Origin: Nostoc sp. KVJ3
GTDB lineage: Bacteria > Cyanobacteriota > Cyanobacteriia > Cyanobacteriales > Nostocaceae
Direction: 5' to 3'
Assembly (NCBI RefSeq): GCF_026127265.1
Contig: NZ_WWFG01000001.1
Location: 1,742,501 to 1,806,500, forward strand
Length of the DNA: 64,000 nucleotides
The notes below the pieces were generated by a model, which saw nothing but the letters and a program-made list of their open reading frames with translations, had not been told where the DNA came from and made no database searches. Numbering within the stretch: position 1 is the first letter of the stretch; every line of letters starts with the position of its first letter. This document shows, piece by piece, positions 33,843-43,959 of the stretch. A program made the translations under genes and the position numbers.

Positions 33843-34664
33843 ATGACTAATCCTATAGAACTACTGCGATCGCGCTATGGTGAAATTCCCTTCAACCCTG
33901 AAATTGAGTGGAATGATTCTCTGACAGCATTATTATCTCACCGTTCCATCCGGTCTTATCTATCCGATCCCCTACCACAGGGAACTCTGGAATTGCTAAT
34001 TGCAGCCGCTCAATCTGCATCTACTTCCTCTAATCTGCAAACCTGGAGTGTGGTAGCAGTGGAAGATCGAGAACGCAAAGAGGAGTTATCGAAGCTAGCG
34101 GGAAACCAAGCACATATTAAGCAAGTTCCTTTATTCTTAGTTTGGTTAGCAGACTTGGCGCGTCTAAGTTACGTTGCTGAGAGTCGCGGCATATCTCATG
34201 ATGCGCTGGAATATTTGGAAATGTTCGTGATGGCAACAGTTGATGCCACCTTAGCGGCACAAAATGCAGCAGTTGCAGCTGAGTCACTCGGCTTAGGAAC
34301 AGTCTATATCGGCGGAATTCGCAACCATCCGCAAGAGGTAGCAGAGATATTAAATTTGCCCTCCTCTGTGTATGCTGTATTTGGTCTGTGTGTAGGCTAT
34401 CCCAATCCAGAGGTAGAAGCAGCGATTAAGCCAAGGTTGCCACAATCAGCTGTGCTGCACCGCGAAACTTATAAATTGGCAGATCAAGAAGAAGCGATCG
34501 CTCATTACAACGAGATCGTCAAAGAATTCTATACTGAACAAAAGATGAATATTGCTGGTGATTGGTCAGAACACTCAGCCCAAAGGATCGCCACCGTTGA
34601 GTCATTGAGAGGACGCGATCGCTTACGTGAAGTTCTCCATCACCTTGGCTTCAAGTTACTTTGA
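33843..34664 (+). CDS. NfsA/Frp-type FMN nitroreductase/flavin reductase
   Basis: The protein has 273 residues from ATG 33843 (MTNPIELLRSRYG; GGAG 7 bases upstream). It has nitroreductase-family motifs: LLSHRSIRSYLSDPLP, AAQSASTSSNLQTWSVV (FMN phosphate contact), VDATLAAQNAAVAAESLGLG, YIGGIRNHP and VFGLCVGYPN. Oxygen-insensitive NfsA and Frp reduce flavins or nitro compounds with NADPH. In an SsuD cluster it could take the place of SsuE and provide FMNH2. That role is inferred from position. Confidence 0.82.
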   Translation: MTNPIELLRSRYGEIPFNPEIEWNDSLTALLSHRSIRSYLSDPLPQGTLELLIAAAQSASTSSNLQTWSVVAVEDRERKEELSKLAGNQAHIKQVPLFLVWLADLARLSYVAESRGISHDALEYLEMFVMATVDATLAAQNAAVAAESLGLGTVYIGGIRNHPQEVAEILNLPSSVYAVFGLCVGYPNPEVEAAIKPRLPQSAVLHRETYKLADQEEAIAHYNEIVKEFYTEQKMNIAGDWSEHSAQRIATVESLRGRDRLREVLHHLGFKLL

Positions 34665-35071
34665 CGCTCTCACGGCTGTTAATTCTCCGATTATTGTTAG
34701 AGGTTGTTTGAAAAGTAGTGAAGTGTGATTTTAGGCACTAGTTGATCCCCCCTAACCCCCCTTAAAAAGGCTACGGTGTATACACAAGTCTGAAATAGCT
34801 GAAAAACCCAAGGTTTTACCCCACCCTAACCCTCCCCTTATAAAGGGGAGGGAACTAGATTTTCGATTTCCCCCCTTTCTAAGGGGGATTAAGGGGGGTA
34901 ATTTGACTTGTGTATACACGGTAGCTTAAAAAGGGGGAAGAATCAAAGTCCCCCTTTTTAAGGGGGATTTAGGGGGATCTCCAAGGGTTAGGCGTATAAA
35001 AAAAACTTTTCAAACAACCTCTTAGATAGGGATGATACTTCTAGTTCTGAACGCCCAAGTTTACATCGTCC
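34665..35071. other. Intergenic region occupied by a MITE
   Basis: Almost all of this 407-bp gap is the MITE at 34697-35024. The remainder shows no gene. It lies between two converging genes, so no promoter is expected. Confidence 0.55.
34697..35024. repeat. TTAGAGG MITE, copy 2 (328 bp)
   Basis: Ends TTAGAGGTTGTTTGAAAAGT and ACTTTTCAAACAACCTCTTA are perfect inverted repeats except the outer TTA, which is direct on both sides. The interior has further stems such as GATCCCCCCTAACCCCCC paired with GGGGGATTTAGGGGGATC. An additional internal segment bounded by CGGTGTATACACAAGT and ACTTGTGTATACACGG is itself an inverted-repeat insert. Confidence 0.8.
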
Positions 35072-37960
35072 CTATTCCCATAATTGAAATTCATCAATGG
35101 CACTACGAATTAAAGAAGTGATTTGAGCGCGACGGGTTTCAAAGTTGGCAGCGATGTAAATTAGTAAAATGCCGACTAGCAAGCCAACAACCCATTTTAA
35201 AAAGGAATACTGCAAGCTAAAAATTACCGATTGATAGATTGTAGTAATTATAAAAGTGGCTGTACCAACGTAGAGAAAAGCCCGCACTCGCAAAGCTAAT
35301 CCGGCGAAAATGGCAATGAGGCTAAAAATTCCAGGTATCCAGGCTGGATTTTGATGAAATAGAATTGCCCACCCACAAATTAAACCACTACCTAGCACTC
35401 TCAAAATATGGCGAACTGTTTTGTACTCTGGTAGTCTGAGTTGGGTATCTACTTGAGCAATATAAAGCAGTGATAAACCAATTGGCGTTACATACCATAA
35501 AACATCCCTGAGATGTAAGGAATTAAACCAACGGTAAAGTGCCCAATCAATCAACGCCACACTAATATAGGTAAAACGGATGTTTTCACCAACTTTTGCC
35601 AGAAATATGTAAAATCCAGCTGCGATTACCAAGGTAATGGGGTAAGTTTGCAGTCTGGTTTCCCATAAAATTATCAGTGGTATGATGTAAGCGGCTTGCT
35701 GCCAAGGTTTTTTAGACCAACCCCAATTTTCCCAAGGGAGAATGTATAGAAAATAGGCTACCACACAAGCGATCGCACCATTCCAAGGAACTAACGGCCC
35801 AGCCCAAAATTTTCCGACTGCTGTCTCCCGCCAATAAACCCTCATGCCGGCTACCTCTAATAAGCCAAGGTAAACCCACATTTCGGCTATTGTGATTCCT
35901 CCCCAGATATTAGGGGAAGGGCGCGAATTTCGTCCCTGAAAGATGGCATAACGAATCAAAAATACTCCTGTTGCTAATCCCACCAAACGGTTAACTCCAA
36001 TGGGAAGAGGAATAGCAGCCATTAATAAGCAGCTACTCCAAGCCCAATGAATATGGGCAATTCCTGTTAATTCTTGGGGAGTTAGACGTAAGTAGCTGAC
36101 TAACCTTGGCGATAAAATCCGGTAAGCATACATGATACTGGCACCAAGGGCAGACATGGCAATTAATCCATCACCTAATGCTCCTCCTGAAGCTTGTAAC
36201 ATTTGATAGAACAAAAGTTCGTAGGCAGAAATGGATACGCCGATGATTCCTAAATACAGCAGGGGTTTAAAGTTCTCGCGCCGTCGCCCCACGCCAATGA
36301 TTATTAAAGCTACACCCAAGGAATACAAACCAGTCCACTCGGTGAAGGTGTTAAAACGCAGCAGTACGCTAAATACACCATAAATTAAGGGCAAAACGTG
36401 AAGGCTGCTAGGAAGCCTTTCTAATTGATGTCGTCGTCGCCACCACTCCCCGAAAAGTTGAGCAATTAAACCTAAAGCGATATTTGCGATCGCAATTTTA
36501 ACAGTTGAGCGTTCCCCAAATCCCAATCCCTGGGATGTCAACAATTCCAAAGACCAACCAATGCCATAGAAAGCCCAATTTGTCGGTTGTGACCAACTAC
36601 GATAAACAATAGCTGTCAGGGCGATTGCAGTGGCAGATAAATACAAAAATCCTGAAGTAATAAACCCTGAGTAAATTAGTACTGAGTGGATGGTCAAACT
36701 AAACAACTCAAAACCACACAAGGCGATCGCCCATTTATCACTAGCGGCTGCATATACAAGTGCTAATTCGTTACCGCGTCGGCTCAAAACTGTCCGTGCT
36801 AACCATAAACTTAGGGTTGCGATCGCACCGACGAGAAACCAACCTCCGATGGCGAGGCGAGGTAAGCCAGGTACACCCGTCCACAGCAGCGCCCCAATGA
36901 AACTAAGAAAAAACCCTTCTGTAATTACCGCAGATATTTGGTTTCGTAAATAGCGGGTATTGGCGAACATTAACCCCGCACCCACTCCCAAACCGATTAA
37001 TCTGATTCCTGGTAACTGCAAAATAAGTAGCTGGGCAACTCCCACAGCCAAGATACTCAAGTAACGGGTAGTAGTCCGACGTTCTGTAGTTGTACAATTA
37101 GCAACACCCGTGAGAGCTATAGGCGTAACTAGCCATAAGGCTCCCAAATAGGCTTGGCTATCAGCTACACCATACCAAGATGATTCTGCATTCATCCACA
37201 ACAGGAAAAAACTAGCTGCGGCTAGTCCTAAGCCGATATCCCATGCACTACGTTGCCAGAGTCCTTCTTCGACGCTAAATCGCCATTCGGCAACCATCAG
37301 AGCTAATAAAATACTTGCCCAAACTTGTTGACTCAGGTTTGGTGCGAGCCAATTAATGGTAGAGCAAAATGTCAGCACTCCCATGATATGAGTTAGATAT
37401 ACCAGGGGAAGGGATGAGGAAGAACGGCGTTGAGTGACAAATGCCAGAGTAATGGTAGAAAATAGCAGATTTAGCGATCGCAGTAGAGGATTTACTATAG
37501 CGATCGTTGTTAAAAAAGTTCCCAATAATAGGGTAAGCAGTTCGCCAAATTTAGCTAATTCTCGCTTTTCGGTGCGATGTAGACTATCTGTCAGCGCCAC
37601 CATTAAAATTATGTAGGGAAATAAAGCTACACCCAGCAATGCCCAAGGTTCATTTTGAGAATTAGTGAGTTGGGTGCTAGTTGCGATCGCCAATTTCTGT
37701 AAGCTATCAGGTACTAATCGCCAACCTAGCCAAATCGTCTGTAAGCCGATGATGAAAACCGCAGCGAAGTCTACCTTTAAACTGTATCGCCGCAAACGAC
37801 TTTCCAGAAACCACAAACCCAAACCACTAACAGCGATCGCTTGCCAAGGATAATTTATTACCGAAACCAGCCAACCGAGGAAGAGGAGAATACCACCAAT
37901 TTTTTCCCAAAGGAAGAGAGACGAGGGGAATGGGGGAGATGGGGAGAATATTACAGTTAC

Positions 37961-38090
37961 ATCCCCTACTCCCCCTGCTTCCCCTGCTCCCCCTGCTCCC
38001 CCTGCTCCCCCTGCTCCCCCTGCTTCCCCTGCTCCCCTGCTCCCCCTACTTCCCCTGCTCCCCCTGCTCCCTGCCCCCTGCCCCCTGCCC
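37961..38090 (-). repeat. In-gene minisatellite, 9-bp units
   Basis: On the plus strand, units of CCCCCTGCT (or TCCCCTGCT) run from 37971. All are 9 bases except CCCCTGCT at 38034-38041, which has eight. In-frame units would encode repeated Gly-Glu/Ala-Gly or Glu-Gln-Gly. C/G runs make it prone to slippage. Confidence 0.9.
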
Positions 38091-38244
38091 TCTTCTGTGC
38101 TAACCAAGTGACTAGAGCGCCGCAAATACCGATCGCTAATCCTAACTGCGTCACATCTACCTTTGTCACAAAAATCGCTCGGACTAGTAGTACTAGCAGA
38201 GCATAAATAATGACAGCAGCAGGTAAGCTAATATTTAAACTTTG

Positions 38245-38273
38245 GCGTAGGCGTAGCCCGTCGTAGACATCGC
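38245..38273 (-). repeat. 29-bp dispersed repeat inside coding sequence
   Basis: The minus strand reads GCGATGTCTACGACGGGCTA and continues with CGCCTACGC. It is identical to 58151-58179 and one base different from 47266-47294, both intergenic. Here it is translated in the large membrane protein (DVYDGLRLRQ). Confidence 0.85.
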
Positions 38274-39117
38274 TTCTATCTTCATTAGGCTGTCGGTAAA
38301 GATTGTAATAAATGGTAATGATGGTTGTGCCAATCATGGCTACATAGATGGCAATTAAGGGAAATCCTCTTAATTGCCAACCCCAATGCAGATAACTTAA
38401 CCCCAGAATATTTGCTAGAGGTAATTTGCCGGGATCTAATTTGGCAAAAATAGTCCGATTTTTGGAGAGTAAAATAGTTATAGCAGTCAGAGACGGGCAA
38501 GCGATCGCAACTACAATCCAATCCAGAGGATTTTGCCACAACCGAAAGCTATCCATCGCCCAAAAGTTCATCGGCACTAACAAAAGGGTGACAATCAGCA
38601 ATGTCTGAGCCGTCAATCTCAGGTTATTTTGCCTCGATGCCCAAAAGCTTAATCCCCAAAAACTCAAAGTATAAGCAAATAAAACTCCATACTGTCCAGA
38701 AGCAGGAAACTTTTGCCACTGACTTGCAGCCAGTACCCCAGAAGACACTACTACTAGGAATACCCCTAGAAAAAGTAGCCAACGGACACTAAGTTCTGCC
38801 CCCAAGGACTGCAACATTGTACTGAGAAAGTTGGGTTCAGTTGGTTTTTGTTGCAGTTGTCTACGATTACTAGCTTGTAAAGCTCCTACAGTCAACTGCT
38901 GTACGGAATCGGAAGTTGCAAATACTACCTTTGTTTTAGTTTCAACCTGGGGCTGCAACGCCACCGGACACACTAGAAACTCTTGACATAGCTGCTTAAC
39001 TTGGGCATCAGATATCAAACCTAAGCGCAGCCATATATCTAATCCTTCTAACAACTGAGGATGTGAAGATGGTAGTCTGATTTCAAATTTTAGCGGGCGC
39101 TCAAGGGGCGATGACAT

Positions 39118-39515
39118 AAACGGCAGAGGTACAAGTATATACTTAAAATATTGGTTTAATTAAAGTATATTTTGGCTCTAATTGTGCCATTTATGAGGCT
39201 AATTGATATTAATTTTTAACCTATGAGTCATATTCAAATACCAAATTGCCTGTTTTTCGGTTGCACCTTACACCTGCCCAACCCATGTATAGGAATCATA
39301 TTTAATTTTTGAAAAAAGATAAGTATCTGTAGGGTGTGTTAGACGGAACGTCGTAATGCACCATCCCAAGCTGATGGTGCATTATGCTACGCCAGTACTC
39401 TACGAGAAGCCGCCCTCCAGGTGTCTACGCTCAAGTCGGGAAACCCACCTAGAGGAATAGCTTCCCTATGTGTATTTCAAAAATAAAATACTAATCTATA
39501 TATACCTGCCTATCC
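39118..39515. other. Intergenic region with one strong hairpin
   Basis: This is an AT-rich spacer upstream of the split membrane-protein gene. It contains a 12-bp stem (TAATGCACCATC/GATGGTGCATTA, 39354-39384) of a dispersed type. The promoter of the minus-strand gene should lie near 39120-39200. No gene is seen. Confidence 0.5.
39354..39384. repeat. TAATGCACCATC hairpin
   Basis: A perfect 12-base stem with a 7-base loop, flanked by GTGTTAGACGGAACGTCG. It may be part of a larger degenerate repeat. Confidence 0.65.
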
Positions 39516-39898
39516 TTAGAGGTTGTTTGAAAAGTAGTTAGGTGTGATTTTAGGCACTCGTTGATCCCCCCTAACCCCCCTTTTTAAGCAGGGCTGATTC
39601 ATTCCACAAGACGAAGGAGTTTGTCAAGATGGTTAGCGAGAAAATTGTAAGTGAGGGTGACGAGAAGATGAACTTTTAAGCACTTGAACAACAGTAAAAT
39701 TGTTCATTTTCTTGGCAAGCTGGTAACAAAATAATCAATTTTAAATCGCTAGAACCCTTGATATTTAGCGCTCTTTAGGGAATGAATCAGCCCTGCCTTT
39801 TTAAGGGGGGAACCGAAATCAAAGTCCCCCTTTTAAGGGGGATTTAGGGGTATCTCTAAGGGTTAGGCGTATAAAAAAACTTTTCAAACAACCTCTTA
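39516..39898. repeat. TTAGAGG MITE, copy 3, carrying a nested insertion (383 bp)
   Basis: The outer ends match copy 2 (TTAGAGGTTGTTTGAAAAGT and ACTTTTCAAACAACCTCTTA). The sequence is collinear with copy 2 on both sides of a 209-bp insertion at 39588-39796. Removing the insert and one duplicated octamer restores a continuous CCCCCTTTTTAAGGGGGG core. The stop of the next gene (39901) lies within three bases of the right end. Confidence 0.85.
39588..39796. mobile_element. Nested 209-bp MITE with 8-bp target duplication
   Basis: Terminal inverted repeats GCAGGGCTGATTCATTCC and GGAATGAATCAGCCCTGC are perfect over 18 bases. Both edges carry the octamer CTTTTTAA (39580-39587 and 39797-39804), a target-site duplication. 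There is no transposase gene. An 8-bp duplication fits several DDE insertion-sequence families. Confidence 0.88.
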
Positions 39899-39900
39899 GT

Positions 39901-41481
39901 TTAGATAGATTTCGTTACTTTCCAGAGTGCTTTGTCTATCTGCTGTAACTTTGAGTTATAAATTTTCTCAATCCCAGTCTTTAAGAAGTCAGAGGGCTTG
40001 AACAAGAATATGTCAGTAAAGCCATTAGTAATCTTTGGTAACTGTTGTTCTGCTACGAGTTGTAATCGCACTTTTGGATCGAGTAAATGACCAAGCGTTT
40101 GGATTAAAATAATATCAGCGTCGCTAATCAAAAGTGGTTTATTAACTTGACTCAGAATTTTAGCGATTTCAGGATCTTCTTGGTATCTTTGAGGGACTTT
40201 AATCCACCATATCTGGGCTTGAGAACTAAGGGTACAAGATATAATTCCGCTGATAATTACCAGAGAAGTTGCAACTGACCACAGCTTTTTTTGCCAAATT
40301 GTAGAAGAGGTAGATGTTAATTTAATAGTAAATAGGTAAGCAACAGCTAACTCCATACCTAAAACTACTGGAAGTAAATATCGAGTACTAGCATATCGTT
40401 TTTCAAAGACTAAATCTATTACCAGTAGAGGAAGCCCTATAGACCCAATCATGAGTAAGATAAATAACCAAACTTCTTTAGATGTTCTTCGACAGAGAAC
40501 ATAAATTGAGTAGATTATTAGAGCTAGAATAATTAAAATAAAAGGAATTAAAGCAATCTGATATTTGACTGGGTCGCTAGGGCTAATACCTAAATCCAGA
40601 AAAGCACGACTAATAATCCCAATCCACCTTACAGATGACTGAAACAATGTTTGTTTAGCATTTACCCAACTTATTTTGTCAGGAGTAGGGTGAGTAATAA
40701 TAATCCAAATCCAAGGTAAAAAAGTTATTAGCCCTGCAATGAATGAAAATAGGTAATAAATCGATGTTTTAGTTAATCTAAAACGTTCAGTTACAACTAC
40801 ATAAATTCCCTGTCCAATAGCAATCAAGCTAAAAAATAAGTGACTATAAAATCCTAGTACTAATGTTGCTGCATAAATGCACCAACTAACCTTTGTCTTC
40901 AGGCGCATAGCTCGCAGCAGTGCTGCGCTCGATACTAATATGGCTACTACCCATAAACTATATGTTCGTGCTTCTTGTGCATACAAAACATGAAGAGGTG
41001 AAATGGCTATCAATACAATGGACATCCACCCTATTAGTGAAGAGTCAAATAATTCTTTGCATAGCCAATAAAGACAAGGAAAGGTGAGCAGACTAATAAA
41101 TGCCGAAAAACTTCTCGTCACTGCAATGGAATTACCAAACCACTCTACCCAAAACCTGAGCATCACGAAATATAGCGGTACAACCTGTGATTCTTCTGCA
41201 ATCAATCCTTTAATTGTATCAACTGTGCCTTTTTCCGAATTAGGATATTGATATTTATGTAAATCTTCAATAGTGAGCAAATGACCATCACGTAACTGCT
41301 GATTCATATCTGATTCTAGATAACCAGATATACGTAATGATGAATAAACTTCATCATTCCAATAAATTTTTCGGTCAATATTTACGAAGCGAAAGAATAT
41401 GCCTGTTACTAATATGGCGATCGTTAAAAAACGTAACAAGTTTTTAGAAATAACCCAGTTATGCGAAAGTTGCTTTTGCAT
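39901..41481 (-). CDS. GT39-like (PMT-type) membrane glycosyltransferase
   Basis: The 526-residue polytopic protein begins with a membrane segment and RFVNIDRKIYWNDEVYSSLR, where W-N-D-E marks the catalytic first loop of GT-C enzymes. It then has LISLLTFPCLYWLCKELF, HVLYAQEARTYSLW and further membrane spans to about residue 420. A soluble C-terminal part (about 430-526) ends it. Enzymes of this group transfer a sugar from a polyprenyl-phosphate carrier outside the cytoplasmic membrane. The next gene upstream is a close paralogue, so the two arose by tandem duplication. Acceptor and sugar are not determined. Confidence 0.8.
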   Translation of the reverse strand: MQKQLSHNWVISKNLLRFLTIAILVTGIFFRFVNIDRKIYWNDEVYSSLRISGYLESDMNQQLRDGHLLTIEDLHKYQYPNSEKGTVDTIKGLIAEESQVVPLYFVMLRFWVEWFGNSIAVTRSFSAFISLLTFPCLYWLCKELFDSSLIGWMSIVLIAISPLHVLYAQEARTYSLWVVAILVSSAALLRAMRLKTKVSWCIYAATLVLGFYSHLFFSLIAIGQGIYVVVTERFRLTKTSIYYLFSFIAGLITFLPWIWIIITHPTPDKISWVNAKQTLFQSSVRWIGIISRAFLDLGISPSDPVKYQIALIPFILIILALIIYSIYVLCRRTSKEVWLFILLMIGSIGLPLLVIDLVFEKRYASTRYLLPVVLGMELAVAYLFTIKLTSTSSTIWQKKLWSVATSLVIISGIISCTLSSQAQIWWIKVPQRYQEDPEIAKILSQVNKPLLISDADIILIQTLGHLLDPKVRLQLVAEQQLPKITNGFTDIFLFKPSDFLKTGIEKIYNSKLQQIDKALWKVTKSI

Positions 41482-41497
41482 CGATATTTCAATCCTC

Positions 41498-43092
41498 TTA
41501 AGGTTTTGCTATTTTCCAGAGTGACTGATCTATGTGCTGTAACTTTGAGTTATAAATTTTTTCAATTCCAGCTTTTAAGAAGTCAGACGGCTCAAACAAG
41601 AACAAAAATATGTCAGTAAAGCCATTAGTAATTTCTGGTAACTGATTTTTTTCTAAAATTTGAAATCGCACCTTTGGATCGACTAAGTAACTAAGTATTT
41701 GTACAGGTGGAAGCGTATTCTCAACATCACTAATTACAAGTGGTTTATTACTTTGATTAATAATGCTAGCAATTTTCGGAAATTCTTGGTATTTTTCAGG
41801 ATATTTATTCCACCACATTTGGGCTTGAGAACTGATTGTACAGGATATGATTCCGGCAATAATTACCATAAATGCTGCAAATGACCAGAGCTTTTTCTGC
41901 CAAATTTTAGGTGAGATAGACGTGATTTTAGTAGTAAATAGGTAGGCAATAGCTAACTCCATACCTAAAACTGAGGGAAGTATATACCTAGTAGTAGCAT
42001 ATCGTTTTTGAAAGACGAAATCTACTACAAGTAAAGGAAGTCCTACAGAGCCAATCAAGGTTAAAACAAATAACCAAACTTCTTTAGAACTTCTTCGACA
42101 AAGAACATAAATTGAGTAGATTATTAGAGCTAAAATAATTACAATAAAAGGAATTAGTAAAATCTTAAGTTTTCCTGGATCGCTAGGGCTAATACCTAAA
42201 TCAAGAAAGGCACGACTAAAAATACCAGCCCACCTCATAGCTGACTGAAATAATGTTTGTTTGGTATTCCCCCAATTTACTGATTCTGGTTGAGGGTGAG
42301 TAATAATAATCCAAATCCAAGGTAGAAAATTTATCAGCCCTGCAAGGAATGAAAACAGGTAATAAATAGATGTTTTACTCACTCGGAAGCGTTCGATTGC
42401 AAATACATAAATTCCCTGTGCAAAGGCTACTAAGGTAAAAAATAGATGAGAATAAAAACCTAGTACTAATGTTGCTGTATAAATGCACCAACTAACCTTT
42501 GTTTTTAGGCGCATGGCTCGCAACAATGCTGCGCTCGATACTAAGATAGCTACTATCCATAGACTATACGATCGCACCTCTTGTGCATACAAGACATGAA
42601 CCGGTGAAATAGCTACCAATCCCATAGCCATCCACCCGATTAATGAAGATCCAAATAATTCTCGGCATAGCCAATAAATACAAGGAAAAGTAAGTAGACT
42701 AATAAATGCCGAAAAACTTCTTGTAATTGCTACAGAATTACCAAAGCACTCTATCCAAAATCGGGTCAGCAAGATGTATAGGGGCAAAATCTGCGAGTCT
42801 AGTCTTCAAAAGCAACCCCTTTAATTGTATCAATTGAGCTTTTCTCCGCATTGGGATACTGGTATTTATGCAAATCTTCGACGCTGGTTAAATGACTATT
42901 ACTTAACTGCTGATTCATTTCTGACAGCGTATAACCAGAGATGCGTAATGAGGAGAAAACTTCATCACCCCAATAAAGTTTTTTGTCCAAATTGACGAAA
43001 CGAAAAAATACACCTATTACTAAGAGAATGATGATTAAAAAACGTAGCAAAGATTTAGAAATAAACCAGTCATTTGATAATTGCTTTGTCAT
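41498..43092 (-). pseudogene. Tandem GT39-like paralogue broken by a 5-bp duplication
   Basis: The gene is read as two pieces: 43092-42799 (97 codons, ending GVAFED then TAG) and a downstream frame to 41498. The break lies at a tandem 5-bp duplication, AGTCTAGTCT on the plus strand (42796-42805). Deleting one AGTCT joins the frames as FEDSQILPLY, which aligns with EESQVVPLY of the paralogue, and yields 1590 bases, 529 residues. The rest is highly similar to the intact copy. So this copy was recently functional, or the duplication is reversible or an assembly error. Confidence 0.88.
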
Positions 43093-43959
43093 GCAGTTTT
43101 CAATCTCCTTAAAGCCTTAATCAAGGCTGGTATAATTTTATTGTTATCGTCACAGTTTCTTATTTAATTTAATTAAAGGTATTTTTTCAATTTATCGATC
43201 TCACGATTATTGCGATATTCCACAACTACATCCTAAATTTGATTTGAAAATCAATTAGGATTCAAGATATTATTTCATATAATTTCGTATAAAATCTAAA
43301 AATATTTTTTATGGAAGTTATTTTAGCTATTTTTGTTTAACTTAATAAACTGATTTTTCTTACCAGCCTAACGTCTAATCATTAACAATTCGTCCATCAA
43401 GAATACTTAAGCTAATAGGATACCATGTCTACAGAATGAGTCTCAAAAAATTTGTAGCTTTTGGGATAAATACGTTATATTAAATGCTATATTATAGTAT
43501 AGATTAATCTAGATGTAAAATAATTGTACCAAAAACAAAAAGATTTGATAAAGTTTATATTAAGTTAACGTAAATACTCATTAGATGAGAATTTCAACCA
43601 CCACTAAGTTAACGTTTGTTTAACAAAATAGGCAGTTCAATAGAGAGGAATACTGACCTTTACAAGAACTGCTGAGGTGCATACGGAGGGATTGCAGGTA
43701 TTTTTTATCTCTCTTTCCCTGAGAGCAGAATTACTCAGCAATACTGAAACAATTCGGGATGAAAGATAGATGTATGTAATTTTGCCACCTTCTCTACTTA
43801 TTCCTATCTTCCAGTAATAGAATTAATAACGAAGCCTTTGCAAAGCCTTCAACTATCAAAAGAGAGAAGCTCTATTCGCAGATTTTACTAAATTTCAGTA
43901 AATCTAGAATCTGTATCCAGAATTAGGCTTGTAGCATATAAAACGCTTGTAATATTTTT
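43093..43959. promoter_or_regulatory. Long AT-rich control region between GT39 genes and agrE
   Basis: This 867-bp spacer separates divergent genes and should carry both promoters. I see direct AAGTTAACGT boxes (43562 and 43606 regions), a CTCATtagATGAG palindrome and T-rich tracts, but no GTA-N8-TAC box that I trust. No open frame, tRNA or array is evident. Confidence 0.4.

Larger units (their letters stand above)
35072..39117 (-). pseudogene. Giant polytopic membrane protein gene, split by a frameshift in a minisatellite
   Basis: Two overlapping frames, 39117-37966 (383 codons) and 38125-35072 (1017 codons), form one gene. If a missing base is restored, the span of 4046+1 bases gives exactly 1349 codons, a 1348-residue protein. 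The N-terminus (1-130) is soluble and resembles DUF2157-type proteins (LEGLDIWLRLGLISDAQVKQL). The remainder holds roughly 30 hydrophobic segments. The break is in the 9-bp minisatellite that encodes Gly/Ala/Glu-rich repeats, where one unit has 8 bases (38034-38041). The gene may be a true pseudogene, a phase-variable gene or a sequencing error. Function unknown; inner membrane. Confidence 0.8.

Noticed and set aside
37961..38090. Regular repeats considered as a CRISPR array
   Set aside because: Units are 9 bp, contiguous and without unique spacers; a minisatellite explains them. The same holds for 28786-28882 and 25531-25650.
37841..38206. Pro/Cys-rich 121-codon frame on the plus strand
   Set aside because: It is antisense to the minisatellite of the large membrane-protein gene; its composition comes from the repeats.
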